From: Paraburkholderia fungorum
GTDB taxonomy: Bacteria; Pseudomonadota; Gammaproteobacteria; Burkholderiales; Burkholderiaceae
DNA: 64,000 nt
Reading direction: 5' to 3'
NCBI RefSeq assembly: GCF_003610895.1
Contig: NZ_MCAS01000013.1
Span: 1 to 64,000, forward strand
In this document: positions 51,240 to 60,520 of the stretch, in pieces
Position numbering within the stretch: position 1 is the stretch's first letter
How the letters are laid out: every line of letters starts with the position of its first letter
Program-made: the position numbers and the translations under genes
The notes under the pieces: model-generated
Told to the model about the DNA's origin: nothing
The model's database searches: none
The model's input: only the letters and a program-made list of their open reading frames with translations

Positions 51240-53036
51240 CTAGCTCGCGCCCGCCGCATAGAAGCTTGCCAGATCCCGCCTGAGTGTATGCAGCGCGGCA
51301 TCGTCCAGATAGATCATGTGGCCGGTCGGGTAGTACGTGATACGCACATTGGCGCGCAGCGGCGCATCGACACCGAGATGCGCGAGCGCGTACTCGGTGG
51401 CATAGAACGGCGTGGCAAGGTCGAAATAACCGTTCACCGACATGACCCGCAGATGCGGGTTCTGCCGCATCGCTTCGGCGAGATCGCCCGCGGCATACGG
51501 CTCGTTCAGGTGCTCTCCCCACCACTCGCGGTGTTTCCAGTCCCACTGCGTCAGCGCGTCGTTGTTGAAGACGCGATAGCGGTCGGCGGGCGTGAAGTGC
51601 AGGTCCTGGGCCAGATGCTGATGAAGCGCGGCGTCGAAAGCGCTCGACACGCCCGCCACCGACGCATCGAAATCGGGGCGCTCGGACACGCCGTCATACT
51701 CGAGCCCTTCGAAACGCGCATCGAAACGGCCCACGCTGCGCGACTGATCGCGCAGCAACTGATCGCGAAAGCGCGAGGGATAAAGACGCAGGCGGCTTCG
51801 CTTCACGTACTCGACGTCGAGCCCGGTGAACTGGGCGACGCGGGCAGCAATCTCGTCGCGCTGCGCGTCAGGCAAAGCGTCGCCCTGCGCGAGCGCTTGC
51901 GCGTAGGGGCCACGCGCGAACGCACGAGCCTCGTCGAGAAAGGCCGGCAGGCTGGCCGGCTTCGGCACGATCTTGCCGTGATACCACGCGATGGCGGCGA
52001 AGCTCGGCAAGTAGCTCTCACTCTGGAAGTCGGAGCCGGCTGAAAACGCCGCGGAATCGAGCACCGACGACATCAGGATCACGCCGTTGAGCGAGATATT
52101 GTTTTGCCCCAATTCATACGCAAGCATCGCGGCACGCGCGGTACCGTACGATTCGCCAAGCAGATACTTCGGCGAATTCCAGCGCTGATTCACCGTCAGG
52201 TAGCGATCGATGAACTGCGAAAACGCAGCGAGGTCTTTATCGACGCCCCAGAAATCCTTCCCCGTGCCGTGCCCGACGACCCTCGACAAGCCCGCGCCCA
52301 CGGCGTCGATAAAGACCAGGTCGGTAGTGTCGAGCAGGCTATCGGGATTGTCGTCCAGCACGTAAGGCGCGGGCGGCGTGTTCGCGGGGCTCGCCGTGCG
52401 CACTCGCTTCGGCCCGAACGAGCCGATCATCAGGAACACGGTGCCCGCACCCGGGCCGCCGTTGAAGAGGAAGGTGACGGGCCGCGTCGACGGGTTTTTC
52501 GTGGGCACGGTGTAGGCGAGATAGAAAACGCTCGCATTGGCCTGGCCGGTATTGTCACGCAGCAGCAGGTTGCCGGCGGTGGCGGTGTAATCGATCTTGC
52601 GGCCGTCGAGCCGGATCGAATGCTGCGTCACCGTGGTGTTCTCCGGCGGCACGGGGATCGCGATGGTCTCGGGTTTGGCGTTGTGCGGCGTGTTGTCTTG
52701 TGAGTCGTTCTGGCTGGCGGCGGCAACCTGCGGCGGACGGCCAGTACGCGCAGGATTGGCGCGCGGTTCCTTGACGGGCTGACCGTTCGCATCGACGGCC
52801 TGGCTGGTCGCGCCCCTCGGAGTACCCAACGTGCCAGGCGTGCTCGCCGGACTAGCTGGGGACGTGGCTGTTTCCTTGCTAGCCGTGGCCGCGGACGGTT
52901 CGTCCAGTTCGGCCGCCGCGCACATCTGACTGAAGGTGGCGAGAACGGCAAGGATGAGCGCCATCGCAAGCAGCGCGGCGGCGACGGATCCGGCCATCAA
53001 TGACCGGCGCAACGCGAGATAGAAGCGAATGGCCAT
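51240..53036 (-). CDS. S10-family serine carboxypeptidase-like protein
   Basis: 598 aa. A signal anchor (about 12-40), a low-complexity S/T/A/P linker to residue 120, then an S10 alpha/beta-hydrolase: VTFLFNGGPGAGTVFLMIGSFGP (oxyanion), FIDAVGAGLSR, nucleophile GESYG, D in VMSVNGYFDLATPF and H in YYPTGHMIY. Predicted to be periplasmic. Start at 53036 (MAIRFYLALRR) is chosen because the open frame upstream has no family features. Physiological substrate unknown. Confidence 0.87.
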   Translation of the reverse strand: MAIRFYLALRRSLMAGSVAAALLAMALILAVLATFSQMCAAAELDEPSAATASKETATSPASPASTPGTLGTPRGATSQAVDANGQPVKEPRANPARTGRPPQVAAASQNDSQDNTPHNAKPETIAIPVPPENTTVTQHSIRLDGRKIDYTATAGNLLLRDNTGQANASVFYLAYTVPTKNPSTRPVTFLFNGGPGAGTVFLMIGSFGPKRVRTASPANTPPAPYVLDDNPDSLLDTTDLVFIDAVGAGLSRVVGHGTGKDFWGVDKDLAAFSQFIDRYLTVNQRWNSPKYLLGESYGTARAAMLAYELGQNNISLNGVILMSSVLDSAAFSAGSDFQSESYLPSFAAIAWYHGKIVPKPASLPAFLDEARAFARGPYAQALAQGDALPDAQRDEIAARVAQFTGLDVEYVKRSRLRLYPSRFRDQLLRDQSRSVGRFDARFEGLEYDGVSERPDFDASVAGVSSAFDAALHQHLAQDLHFTPADRYRVFNNDALTQWDWKHREWWGEHLNEPYAAGDLAEAMRQNPHLRVMSVNGYFDLATPFYATEYALAHLGVDAPLRANVRITYYPTGHMIYLDDAALHTLRRDLASFYAAGAS

Positions 53037-53310
53037 GCGGTTCCCGTCTGCGAATCGGTAGGCGCCGATGTTCCGGCTGTCCAGACTAAGACGAACTCGG
53101 CGAACGATTCTTGACGCAAGCATAAAAGACGTCAATCGAAAACGGCCTCTAACCGGCGCCAACGAGCGCCTGCCCCCGCACCGCGCTGCTTCAGCGAGGG
53201 GAAACGAAAGCAATCCGAAATACTCAAGAAAGCCGCTCATCTATCCTGCCCCCGCGAGAACTTTATCTGGCGCTCAAGGTTCGAGCAGCGTTTCTTGCCT
53301 CTGCAGCCGG

Positions 53311-53343
53311 CTTATGTCCGGCTCATGTCCGGCTTATGCCCGG
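53311..53343. repeat. three tandem 11-bp repeats over the aminotransferase stop codon
   Basis: CTTATGTCCGG, CTCATGTCCGG and CTTATGCCCGG in tandem; the third overlaps the stop codon at 53334-53336. Probably slippage; it may change the protein end if the copy number varies. Confidence 0.9.
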
Positions 53344-54521
53344 TTGCGTACCGGCAATCCGCCGACGAATGCCGCAATCCGTTCGCAGGCATCGACAAGG
53401 CTCGCTTCGTCGACCACGAAACCCAGCCGCACGAAGCCGTCCGCCGTTTCGCCGAATGCACTGGCGTCAAGCAGCGACACACCTTGCGCGCGAAACAGCT
53501 GCCAGGTGAAATCGACCGTGTCGAGCCCCGTACCGCTGACGTCGACCATCATGAACATGCCCGCTTCCGGCAACAGACAACGCAAACCCGGCACGCGGCT
53601 CAAACGCTCGAACACGACGTCGCGGCGGCGTCGATAAAGCTCACGCATTTCGGCGACGATCGGCGCCTTGTTCTGCAGGGCCGTCAGCGCGGCCTGCTGG
53701 ATGAAACCGGGCAAGCCATAAAGCATCGCCAGCGCGAGCCGCCCCATATGCTCGATCAGGGTGGCCGGACCGATCGCCCAGCCCACGCGCCAACCCGCCA
53801 TTGCATGCGACTTCGACAGACTGCCGAGCGTCACCGTGCGCTCCGCCATGCCCGGCATCGCGGCGATGCTGACGTGCTCGCGCTCGAATGTCAGATCCGC
53901 ATAGACCTCGTCGGACAGCACCCACAGGTCGTGCTGAATGGCGAGCCGCGCGATGCGCTCGAGGTCGGCACGCGGCATCACCACACCGGTCGGATTGCAG
54001 GGGGTGGCAAAGAAAATGGCCTGAGTGCGCGGCGTGATCGCCGCTTCGAGCGCGTCGCAGTCGAGGTGAAACGCCCGCGCGGGATCGACCGGCACCGGCA
54101 CGAGCGTCGCGCCAGCGGCACGCACGCAGGCTTCGTAGGTGAGATACATCGGCTCGGGGACGATCACTTCGTCGCCCGCTTCCAGCAGGCAGAGCGACGT
54201 GGCGAACACGCCGTTCTGCGCGCCCGCCGTCAGGATCACGTTGGCCGCGCTCGCCGCGCAACCGGTGGTCCGCACATGCTCCGCGGCAATCGCCGCGCGC
54301 AGCGGCTCACGCCCCGACACGGCGCTGTAGTGCGTGTCGCCGCCGCGCAGCGCCTCGATTGCGCGCTCGACGATCGGCTCGGGTGTCGCGAAGTCAGGAT
54401 CGCCCACGCTCAGCACGATGACATCTTCGCCACTGGCGAGCGCCTGTTGGGCAACGCGATGGATTTCCCACGCCGACGTGCGCTTGCCTTGCAAACGCTC
54501 GACCAGATTCGAGTACTTCAT
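53334..54521 (-). CDS. class I/II pyridoxal-phosphate aminotransferase
   Basis: 395 aa, fold-type I. Residues 97-101 (LTAGAQNG), Y127-region, ATPCNPTGVVM, SDEVYADL and the PLP lysine K237 in SLSKSHAMAGWRVGW are all present, with R-containing VRLGFVVD near the end. Resembles arginine:pyruvate or aspartate-type transaminases; the amino donor cannot be set from sequence. Located between rpoN and the S10 peptidase on the same strand. Confidence 0.9.
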   Translation of the reverse strand: MKYSNLVERLQGKRTSAWEIHRVAQQALASGEDVIVLSVGDPDFATPEPIVERAIEALRGGDTHYSAVSGREPLRAAIAAEHVRTTGCAASAANVILTAGAQNGVFATSLCLLEAGDEVIVPEPMYLTYEACVRAAGATLVPVPVDPARAFHLDCDALEAAITPRTQAIFFATPCNPTGVVMPRADLERIARLAIQHDLWVLSDEVYADLTFEREHVSIAAMPGMAERTVTLGSLSKSHAMAGWRVGWAIGPATLIEHMGRLALAMLYGLPGFIQQAALTALQNKAPIVAEMRELYRRRRDVVFERLSRVPGLRCLLPEAGMFMMVDVSGTGLDTVDFTWQLFRAQGVSLLDASAFGETADGFVRLGFVVDEASLVDACERIAAFVGGLPVRNRA

Positions 54522-54659
54522 TGACTGACCCCGTTTCGACTTGACCCGCCAATGTAATGGGGCACGCGCGAAACGTCCAGATACGGAAAAGAGTCACGCG
54601 AGCGGTCAGGCTCGGGTGACTCTCCGGTGAAGCCCTGCTTTAACGGCAGCGAAGTCCTT

Positions 54660-56141
54660 TTACACCTGGCGGCGCAGTTCGGCCGGCGGCACCTTCATCA
54701 AGTGGCGGTACTTCGCCACTGTGCGGCGCGCCACCAGCACGCCCTGATCGGCGAGCATCTTCGCAAGCGTCACATCCGAGAGCGGATCGTGCGTATTTTC
54801 CGCGGCGATCATTTCCTTGAGCAACGCGCGCACGGCAGCGGCCGAACAGGTGCCGCCGCTTTCCGTACCGAGCTCGCGCGGGAAGAAGTGCTTGAACTCG
54901 AAAATGCCGCGCGGCGTGGCCATATATTTGTTGCCGGTCGCGCGCGAGATGGTGGACTCGTGCAGACCCAGTTCCTCGGCCACGTCGCGCAGCACCATGG
55001 GTTTGAGCGCGATTTCACCGTACTGGAAGAAGGCCTTCTGATGCATGACGATGCATTCGGCCACGCGCTGAATCGTATCGAAGCGCTGCTGCGCATTGCG
55101 GATCAGCCAGCGCGCCTCCTGCAGTTGCTGCGCGAGCGGCGAGCGGCTTGCACCGGCCGACTGCGCGAACAGCTCGGCATACATGCGATGGATGCGAGCG
55201 CGTGGCTGCACGGCCGGATTGATCGACACGGCCCACTTGTTGCGCACCTGGCGCACGATGACGTCCGGCACCACGTAGTTGTCGTCGGCACGGCCGTAGC
55301 AGTTGCCCGGCTTCGGATCGAGCTTGCGCACCAGCGCGCAGGCCACCCGCAGTTCCGTGGCGCTGCAGCCGATCTGCTTTTGCAGTTCAGCCTGTTCGCG
55401 CCGCGCAAGACGCTCAAGATGATGGCCGACGATCTGCCGCGCCACGTCGCGTCCCGGCGTATCGGCGGGCAACGCATCCACTTGCAGTGACAGGCATTCG
55501 GAGAGCGAGCGCGCGCCGAGACCGGGACGATCGAGCGATTGCACGAGGCGCAGCGCGACCAGTAATTCTTCTTCGGTCAGTTCAGGCGTGAGCTCGACGC
55601 TGTCCGCCAGATCGCGAAGCTCCTGACGCAGATAGCCGTCGTCATCGAGCGCCTCGATGATGAAGCGAGCCACCGCGCGGTCGCGGTCGTCGAGTCGATA
55701 TAGACGCAGCGAGTCGTGCAACTGCTCGCGCAAGGTGGGCTGCGAACGCGCCCATTCGGCCGGATCGCTACTGTCCGAGTCGCCGTTCTGGCGCATCGAA
55801 CCACGGCTGCTGTAGTCGCCTGAAAAATCACCGGGCATGTCGTCCTGCCCCGCGCTCTCCATCGTGTCGCCAGCGCTGGTTTCGGACGCAGGCGCTTCGG
55901 ATTCGGCTGCGGCGGCCTGGTCAGTAGCGGGCGTGGCGCCTGCATCGTCGCCCGGTGTTGTGGTGGCGAGCGCGACGTCTTCCGTGTCGGTCGAGTCGTA
56001 CTCGAGAAACGGGTTGGTGTCGAGCGCGGTGCGCAGCTCCTGCTGGAACTCAAGAGACGACAACTGCAACAGACGCACCGATTGCTGCAGACGAGGCGTG
56101 AGTGCAAGAGACTGCCTTGTGCGGAGTTCAATTGACGGCAT
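54660..56141 (-). CDS. rpoN: RNA polymerase sigma-54 factor, second copy
   Basis: 493 aa. Region I glutamine-rich start (RTRQSLALTPRLQQSVRLLQLSSLEFQQEL), acidic region II (about 45-125), core-binding region, helix-turn-helix and the RpoN box ARRTVAKYR (471-479), here followed by H instead of the usual E. It is not beside lptB and hpf, the usual rpoN context, so it is probably the second sigma-54 gene typical of many Burkholderiaceae (inference). Three sigma-54 promoters or activators lie in the window. Confidence 0.94.
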   Translation of the reverse strand: MPSIELRTRQSLALTPRLQQSVRLLQLSSLEFQQELRTALDTNPFLEYDSTDTEDVALATTTPGDDAGATPATDQAAAAESEAPASETSAGDTMESAGQDDMPGDFSGDYSSRGSMRQNGDSDSSDPAEWARSQPTLREQLHDSLRLYRLDDRDRAVARFIIEALDDDGYLRQELRDLADSVELTPELTEEELLVALRLVQSLDRPGLGARSLSECLSLQVDALPADTPGRDVARQIVGHHLERLARREQAELQKQIGCSATELRVACALVRKLDPKPGNCYGRADDNYVVPDVIVRQVRNKWAVSINPAVQPRARIHRMYAELFAQSAGASRSPLAQQLQEARWLIRNAQQRFDTIQRVAECIVMHQKAFFQYGEIALKPMVLRDVAEELGLHESTISRATGNKYMATPRGIFEFKHFFPRELGTESGGTCSAAAVRALLKEMIAAENTHDPLSDVTLAKMLADQGVLVARRTVAKYRHLMKVPPAELRRQV

Positions 56142-56553
56142 TGTAGTGAGGTCCCGTTAATAGCTGAAAAATCGTACGTGACCTCAATAGAGCAACTGTC
56201 ATACCAGTTCGTCCAACACGCTGTTTTTTCTCAGTTTTGTCTTTTCAGGTCCGCCGATTGCGCAGGCTGCCGAGCCCCATTTTTACAAGCACCCGGCAAT
56301 TTACGGTCGCGCGGCCTGCTAGCCGCCTGGCGACGGGGTGGACCGGCTCTCTCCTTATTCTTCAGTCTAAATGCATATGCCGTAACGGGATTTCCCTCCA
56401 TCGGGTCTCGATTGAATGTGCCGGGCACAGGCCTTGCGGATGAACTCGGTGTGGACAGGTGCGGGTCTTTGCAGGCGAATCGATCGCAGATGATCGCAGG
56501 TAACAGGACCGCATCTTTGATCGCATCCTTCATCAATACCCAATGGAGAAACC
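56142..56553. other. divergent intergenic region rpoN-BON
   Basis: 412 bp with no convincing gene. It contains a sigma-54-type promoter (56423-56438) directed at the BON gene and several T-runs near 56224-56250. Confidence 0.5.
56423..56438 (+). promoter_or_regulatory. candidate sigma-54 promoter of the BON gene
   Basis: GGGCACAGGCCTTGCG fits TGGCAC-N5-TTGCA at 14 of the key positions with GG and GC exactly 10 bp apart. It is 115 bp upstream of the BON-domain start and beside the rpoN gene. Confidence 0.45.
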
Positions 56554-56892
56554 ATGAAGACTATTCGACTTCTGAAGACTGCCGGCAGCATCGCTTGTGT
56601 TGCATTCGCACTGAACGCTACGGCACAGACCAGCGCTTCGGCTCCGTCGGCAGCATCCGAAACCATCGGCCAGCACGTCGACGACGGCACCATCACCACC
56701 AAAGCCAAGGCTGAACTGCTCGGCGCGAAGAACGTCAAGTCGACCCACATTCACGTGAAGACCCGCAAGGGCGTGGTGTGGCTCACGGGCTCGGTGCCGA
56801 GTGCCGATGACAAAGCCGCAGCGGGTGAAGTCGTGAAAGGCGTCGATGGCGTCTCGAGCGTGAAGAACCATTTGAAGATCGTGGCGGAATAA
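56554..56892 (+). CDS. periplasmic BON-domain protein
   Basis: 112 aa. Signal peptide with cleavage after ATA (residue 24), then one BON domain (about 45-112: ITTKAKAELLGAKNVKSTHIHVKTRKGVVWLTGSVPSADDKAAAGEVVKGVDGVSSVKNHLKI), the OsmY-type fold that binds phospholipid membranes in osmotic or envelope stress. GGAGAAACC precedes the ATG. It ends at a strong terminator. Confidence 0.9.
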   Translation: MKTIRLLKTAGSIACVAFALNATAQTSASAPSAASETIGQHVDDGTITTKAKAELLGAKNVKSTHIHVKTRKGVVWLTGSVPSADDKAAAGEVVKGVDGVSSVKNHLKIVAE

Positions 56893-56918
56893 AGCGCGAG
56901 GCTCACCTGCTGGAATGC

Positions 56919-56948
56919 AAAACGGCCCGACATTTGCCGGGCCGTTTT
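56919..56948 (+). terminator. rho-independent terminator of the BON gene
   Basis: AAAACGGCCCG (56919-56929) and CGGGCCGTTTT (56938-56948) form an 11-bp stem with an eight-base loop followed by GTCATC; also works for the convergent gene. Confidence 0.85.
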
Positions 56949-57000
56949 GTCATCTGCTGCTGCTTCACTCAAACGAAAGCATTGCTCTCGTTCACCTCAC

Positions 57001-57582
57001 TCAAGCATGCTTCTCGCTGAATTCGCTTAGCGGCTCGGGCGTCCTGCGCGGATCGAAATCAGCCCAACGTCCTTGCTGCCAGCGCCCACTCGCGCGTTCG
57101 ATCGCCGCGCCGCCGGCGTCGCGCAAAACCCGCGCAGCATCGAACTGATTGTCGGGCGACACGTGAACGGCAACCAGCACGCCGGAATCGCGCATTTCCT
57201 GGTGAAACGGCACATGGTGGCCGATATGGCCGCCTTCGCGGGTGCGCGCCATGGCCCCGGCCAGCGAGCCAACATAGGCACCGACGCCCGCAGCAATCAG
57301 CGACACGAGCAGCGGTGCCGAGAACGTCGCAAATAGGGCGACGCCGACCACCGCCCCCACTACCGCGCCGATGGTGACACCCATTCCCGCGCCTTTCGGC
57401 GCGTCCTTCGCGGCCGCATCGGTAGCGGTATCGCCGCCGATTGCATAACGCGCGTGCTGGCCGCGTGGATTGACAAAAAACAGCGTGACGTCTTCTTCGA
57501 CGAAACCCGCGTTAAAGAGCTTTTGCGCCGCGTCTTCAGCGGCAGGGAACGTCGTAAACCGTGCTGCGACGATGAGTGACAT
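57001..57582 (-). CDS. glycine-zipper membrane protein (DUF1269-like, hypothetical)
   Basis: 193 aa. N-terminal ferredoxin-like part (SLIVAARFTTFPAAEDAAQKLFNAGFVEEDVTLFFVNPRGQHARY), a glycine/alanine-rich membrane segment (about 65-120, GVTIGAVVGAVVGVALFATFSAPLLVSLIAAGVGAYVGSLAGAMA) and a C-terminal part with VLVAVHVSPDNQFDAARVLRDAGGAAIERA. Matches small predicted stress-associated inner-membrane proteins. The ATG at 57582 is preceded by AAGGAGG. Function unknown. Confidence 0.82.
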   Translation of the reverse strand: MSLIVAARFTTFPAAEDAAQKLFNAGFVEEDVTLFFVNPRGQHARYAIGGDTATDAAAKDAPKGAGMGVTIGAVVGAVVGVALFATFSAPLLVSLIAAGVGAYVGSLAGAMARTREGGHIGHHVPFHQEMRDSGVLVAVHVSPDNQFDAARVLRDAGGAAIERASGRWQQGRWADFDPRRTPEPLSEFSEKHA

Positions 57583-57679
57583 AAGGCCTCCTTGCATCGT
57601 TGAATCGCGTTTTGCGGACCATGCCGCCGCACAGCCTTTGCGTTGAAAAACCGCGCGAGGCGGCTGGCACGCACCCGAA

Positions 57680-58024
57680 TTACGCGGCGCCACCGCGATC
57701 GGGTTCCATGCCTTCCACTCTGAACAGTCCACTATGCAACACTACGCCTTCTGCGCCGTTCCGGTCGAGTGCTTCCGCGCAAACTGAACAGATGCGGTTA
57801 CGCCCCTTGTCGAAGGCCGCCATCAGCGTGGCTTCGAGCGCGGAATCGGCACCGAAATGGTCTTCCAGCGCCTCGGCGGTGATCGCGCACACAACCGCTT
57901 CGCCGTCCACCCGCGCCATGAACCGCACGGTCAGATTCGCGCCGTCGAAGACCGGCTGGTCGTCGGGAAAAGTAATGTGCATGCGGGAATCCTCATAGGC
58001 CGGCCGCGGCAGGGTCGCGCTCAT
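57680..58024 (-). CDS. DUF1488-family small protein
   Basis: 114 aa; the middle MHITFPDDQPVFDGANLTVRFMARVDGEAVVCAITAEALEDHFGAD is typical of DUF1488. No signal peptide. ATGA overlap (58021-58024) with the stop of the DUF4142 gene shows translational coupling. Function unknown. Confidence 0.83.
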   Translation of the reverse strand: MSATLPRPAYEDSRMHITFPDDQPVFDGANLTVRFMARVDGEAVVCAITAEALEDHFGADSALEATLMAAFDKGRNRICSVCAEALDRNGAEGVVLHSGLFRVEGMEPDRGGAA

Positions 58025-58584
58025 GACGCCCCCTTCATTGAGCCGGCGAGTTGCTGCGCCATCGCGAGGTGATGCCTGATGGTCGGCAATGCATGCGCGG
58101 CCGCCGCTTTCAACTGCGAATCGGTACCGCTCTGGCTCTCCTGCTGGAACAGGTCGACCGCCCGCTGGTGCGCCTCCACTCCGATCTGTTCGACATAAGC
58201 CTGATCGAATTCGCGGCCTTTGAGCGTCTGCAGCTTGCCGACCAGTGCCGAATCGGCGGACGGCGTCACGTTGAGCCCTTTCTTCGCAACAAGAGCGGTC
58301 ATGCCGTGCGAGAGCTTCGTATGGTCGACGATCATTTGCTGTGCGAATTTCTTGACGTGCGAATCGCGCGAATTCGTGAGCGCAACTCTGCTTGCCGCGA
58401 TTTCCGTGGCGTCGGCCTGCGAGGCATCCTGCACGAACTGCTGATCCGCCGGCGAAAGCTGCGTGCTGCTCATCGGCGCGTCGCTCGCCGGAGCGTCGCT
58501 GGCTTGCGCGTATACCGCGCCGGCCGACGCTGCGCCAAACCCGAGCGCAATCGTCATCACTTGTAGGGAATACCGGAATTTCAT
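58021..58584 (-). CDS. DUF4142 secreted protein
   Basis: 187 aa. Signal peptide cleaved near VYA (residue 26). The DUF4142 four-helix ferritin-like bundle follows: FVQDASQADATEIAASRVAL, VKKFAQQMIVDHTKLSHGM, FDQAYVEQIGVEAHQRAVDLF, LKAAAAHALPTIRHHLAMAQQL. Periplasmic; members often appear in stress regulons but no reaction is known. Coupled to the DUF1488 gene by an ATGA overlap. Confidence 0.88.
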   Translation of the reverse strand: MKFRYSLQVMTIALGFGAASAGAVYAQASDAPASDAPMSSTQLSPADQQFVQDASQADATEIAASRVALTNSRDSHVKKFAQQMIVDHTKLSHGMTALVAKKGLNVTPSADSALVGKLQTLKGREFDQAYVEQIGVEAHQRAVDLFQQESQSGTDSQLKAAAAHALPTIRHHLAMAQQLAGSMKGAS

Positions 58585-58832
58585 GCATTTTCTCCCTGAT
58601 CAACCTATCCATCGAAGCGGGCCGGCGCACCTGGCGGCTAATCGCGCGCTGCCGTCCACGGTGCGGCCCACGTCGTCGTCGACGCTGTCATCGAAGTACA
58701 TGGCGAAGTACACAGCAAGGCTTATGCCTTGTTGCGCATCTCTTCCTCGCATTTGCTCCTGAAACAATCGAACGATCGATGGAACACCGGTTGCGCAGTC
58801 CTCCACACATCGAACCGGTAAAGGAGAAACAT

Positions 58833-58853
58833 CATGGCCAACCTGAATCGCTA
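58833..58853 (+). CDS. possible six-codon leader ORF (MANLNR) before the FUSC gene
   Basis: AAAGGAG is eight bases before an ATG that opens a frame of only six codons, ending at TAG 15 bases before the FUSC start, which has itself a poor ribosome site. It may be a minigene giving translational coupling, or the relic of a disrupted gene. Confidence 0.35.
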
Positions 58854-58868
58854 GAATACGAGTCCTTC

Positions 58869-59462
58869 ATGCTGCAACAGGCTCCCCATTCGATGACCGC
58901 TCCCGACGATTCAAGACGCGCAGCACGGACGAATGCCGCCAATTCGCTATTTGCTTTTCTCAAGTCGCTGCCGCTCGGCGACCGGCTGGCCGAAGGCGGC
59001 GTGATGGCCGCGCAGGCGGTGGCCGGCGCAAGCCTCGCTTTCGCGATCGGCCGCTGGCTGCATACCGAGCAGGCCTTCTGGGCCGCGATTACGGCGATCG
59101 CGGTGAGCCAGCATAGTTATATCGACACCCGCAACCTGTCGCGCGATCAATTCATTGGCGCGATGGTCGGTGGTGTTTGCGGGCTTGCCGGCGCAACGCT
59201 CGGCGGTGGCAATCTCGCGGCTTACGCGGCCACGGTCGCGGTGGCAATCGTCACTTGCTGGGTCGTGAACGTGGGAAGCGCCGCGCGCCTGGGCGGCATT
59301 ACCGCGACCATCATGCTGTTGGTGCCGGGCACCGGCTCACCGTGGGACAAGGCCCTGCTTCGCCTCGGCGAAGTCACGCTGGGCACCGTCTGCGCACTGC
59401 TGGTGACCTGGATCATGTCGTGGATCGAGAAGCGCTGGTTCGGCCGACCCGAAAAGGCCTAG
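58869..59462 (+). CDS. FUSC-family membrane protein (aromatic acid exporter-like)
   Basis: 197 aa, a short FUSC/ArAE-type inner-membrane protein with five or six helices: GVMAAQAVAGASLAFAIGRWLHTEQAFWAAITAIAVSQHSYIDTRNLSRDQFIGAMVGGVCG and AARLGGITATIMLLVPGTGSPWDKALLRLGEVTLGTVCALLVTW. It lacks the large cytoplasmic domain of full-length aromatic acid exporters. An alternative ATG is at 58893. Overlaps the convergent AraC gene by four bases. Confidence 0.8.
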   Translation: MLQQAPHSMTAPDDSRRAARTNAANSLFAFLKSLPLGDRLAEGGVMAAQAVAGASLAFAIGRWLHTEQAFWAAITAIAVSQHSYIDTRNLSRDQFIGAMVGGVCGLAGATLGGGNLAAYAATVAVAIVTCWVVNVGSAARLGGITATIMLLVPGTGSPWDKALLRLGEVTLGTVCALLVTWIMSWIEKRWFGRPEKA

Positions 59463-60520
59463 ATGCCTTTCTGACCGCTCTCCTGCGGTTGACGCCGGTA
59501 ACGTCCCGGCGTTACGCCCACGCTCTGCTGAAACGCCTTGCCGAACGCCGCTTCCGATTGATAGCCCACCGCCTCGCCGATCTCCGCGGCGCTACGCTGC
59601 GTGCGCCGCAGCAAATCGCAGGCGATGGTCATGCGAATCTGCGTGAGAAATTCCATCACTGTCATGCCCGCGCATTCGTTGAAGTGACGCGCGTACGTGG
59701 CACGAGACATCGCGGCCATCTCACCGAGCGTTGCGATTGTCCACGCCTGGTCGGGCGCGCTCAGCATGCCCTGCACGGACGCACCCAGACGCGCATCGGC
59801 CAGCAGCGCCAGCACGCCCGAGCCGGATGCATGCCGCTCGCCATGCACGCGCAAGGCCATTGCGAAGAGCGCGAGGCTCAATGCGGTGACGATCGCAAGC
59901 GCGCCGGGTTGACGGTGTTCGGCTTCGGCGCGCATCAGCGTAATCACGGTCTGCAACGCGCCGAGCGTTTGCACGCCGCCGAGCGACACGTGAAACGGAT
60001 CGGGCAGCGCGTTGAGCAGCAACGCGGAAGAACCGGGTGCATGGACGAACCGGCCGCATAGAAGATCCAGATCGACGCCAGCATTGCGCTCGCCATTGGA
60101 ATGGAGCGCATTGGTGCCACTGCCGAGGTGCTCGCGCGCTGCGCGGCTGGCATCGTTGACGGCGCGATTGTGCCCGGTGTTGTGCCCGGTACTGTGCCCA
60201 GCATCGCGTCCGTCATTGCGTCGCACCGGCAGCATACCGTCATGACTCAACGTGAGCGGCGCGCCGCCGGCACTCCGCCCGACATCGCGCACCCGATGCG
60301 CGGCGCCGCGCGGAAACAGCATGAAGTCCCCGGCTTGCAATTCAATCTGCGCGCCACCCGCAGTCTCGACAACACAAGCGCCGTCCAGCACCAGATGAAA
60401 GGGTGCAATCCCCGCCTCCATCGGTGCGTGATCCATATCGAAGCCGCCTGTGACCAGGCAGCGCAAATCGAGGCTGGCTTGCGGCCGGGCAAGGTCGATC
60501 AGCCGGCTGAGTGTGTCCAT
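59459..60520 (-). CDS. AraC-family regulator with N-terminal cupin
   Basis: 353 aa. Cupin-like N-terminal domain (HLVLDGACVVETAGGAQIELQAGDFMLFPRGAAHRVRD), an odd glycine/histidine/asparagine-rich linker at about 110-145, and the C-terminal double helix-turn-helix (WTIATLGEMAAMSRATYARHFNECAGMTVMEFLTQIRM... SAAEIGEAVGYQSEAAFGKAFQQSVGVTPGRYR). Likely represses or activates an adjacent detoxification gene such as the AhpD-like gene divergent from it. Confidence 0.92.
   Translation of the reverse strand: MDTLSRLIDLARPQASLDLRCLVTGGFDMDHAPMEAGIAPFHLVLDGACVVETAGGAQIELQAGDFMLFPRGAAHRVRDVGRSAGGAPLTLSHDGMLPVRRNDGRDAGHSTGHNTGHNRAVNDASRAAREHLGSGTNALHSNGERNAGVDLDLLCGRFVHAPGSSALLLNALPDPFHVSLGGVQTLGALQTVITLMRAEAEHRQPGALAIVTALSLALFAMALRVHGERHASGSGVLALLADARLGASVQGMLSAPDQAWTIATLGEMAAMSRATYARHFNECAGMTVMEFLTQIRMTIACDLLRRTQRSAAEIGEAVGYQSEAAFGKAFQQSVGVTPGRYRRQPQESGQKGI

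Noticed and set aside
57680..58630. 316-codon minus-strand frame suggesting a fusion through the DUF4142 gene
   Set aside because: Only its last 114 codons are a real gene (DUF1488); the rest is the wrong frame of the DUF4142 gene, which has its own signal peptide.
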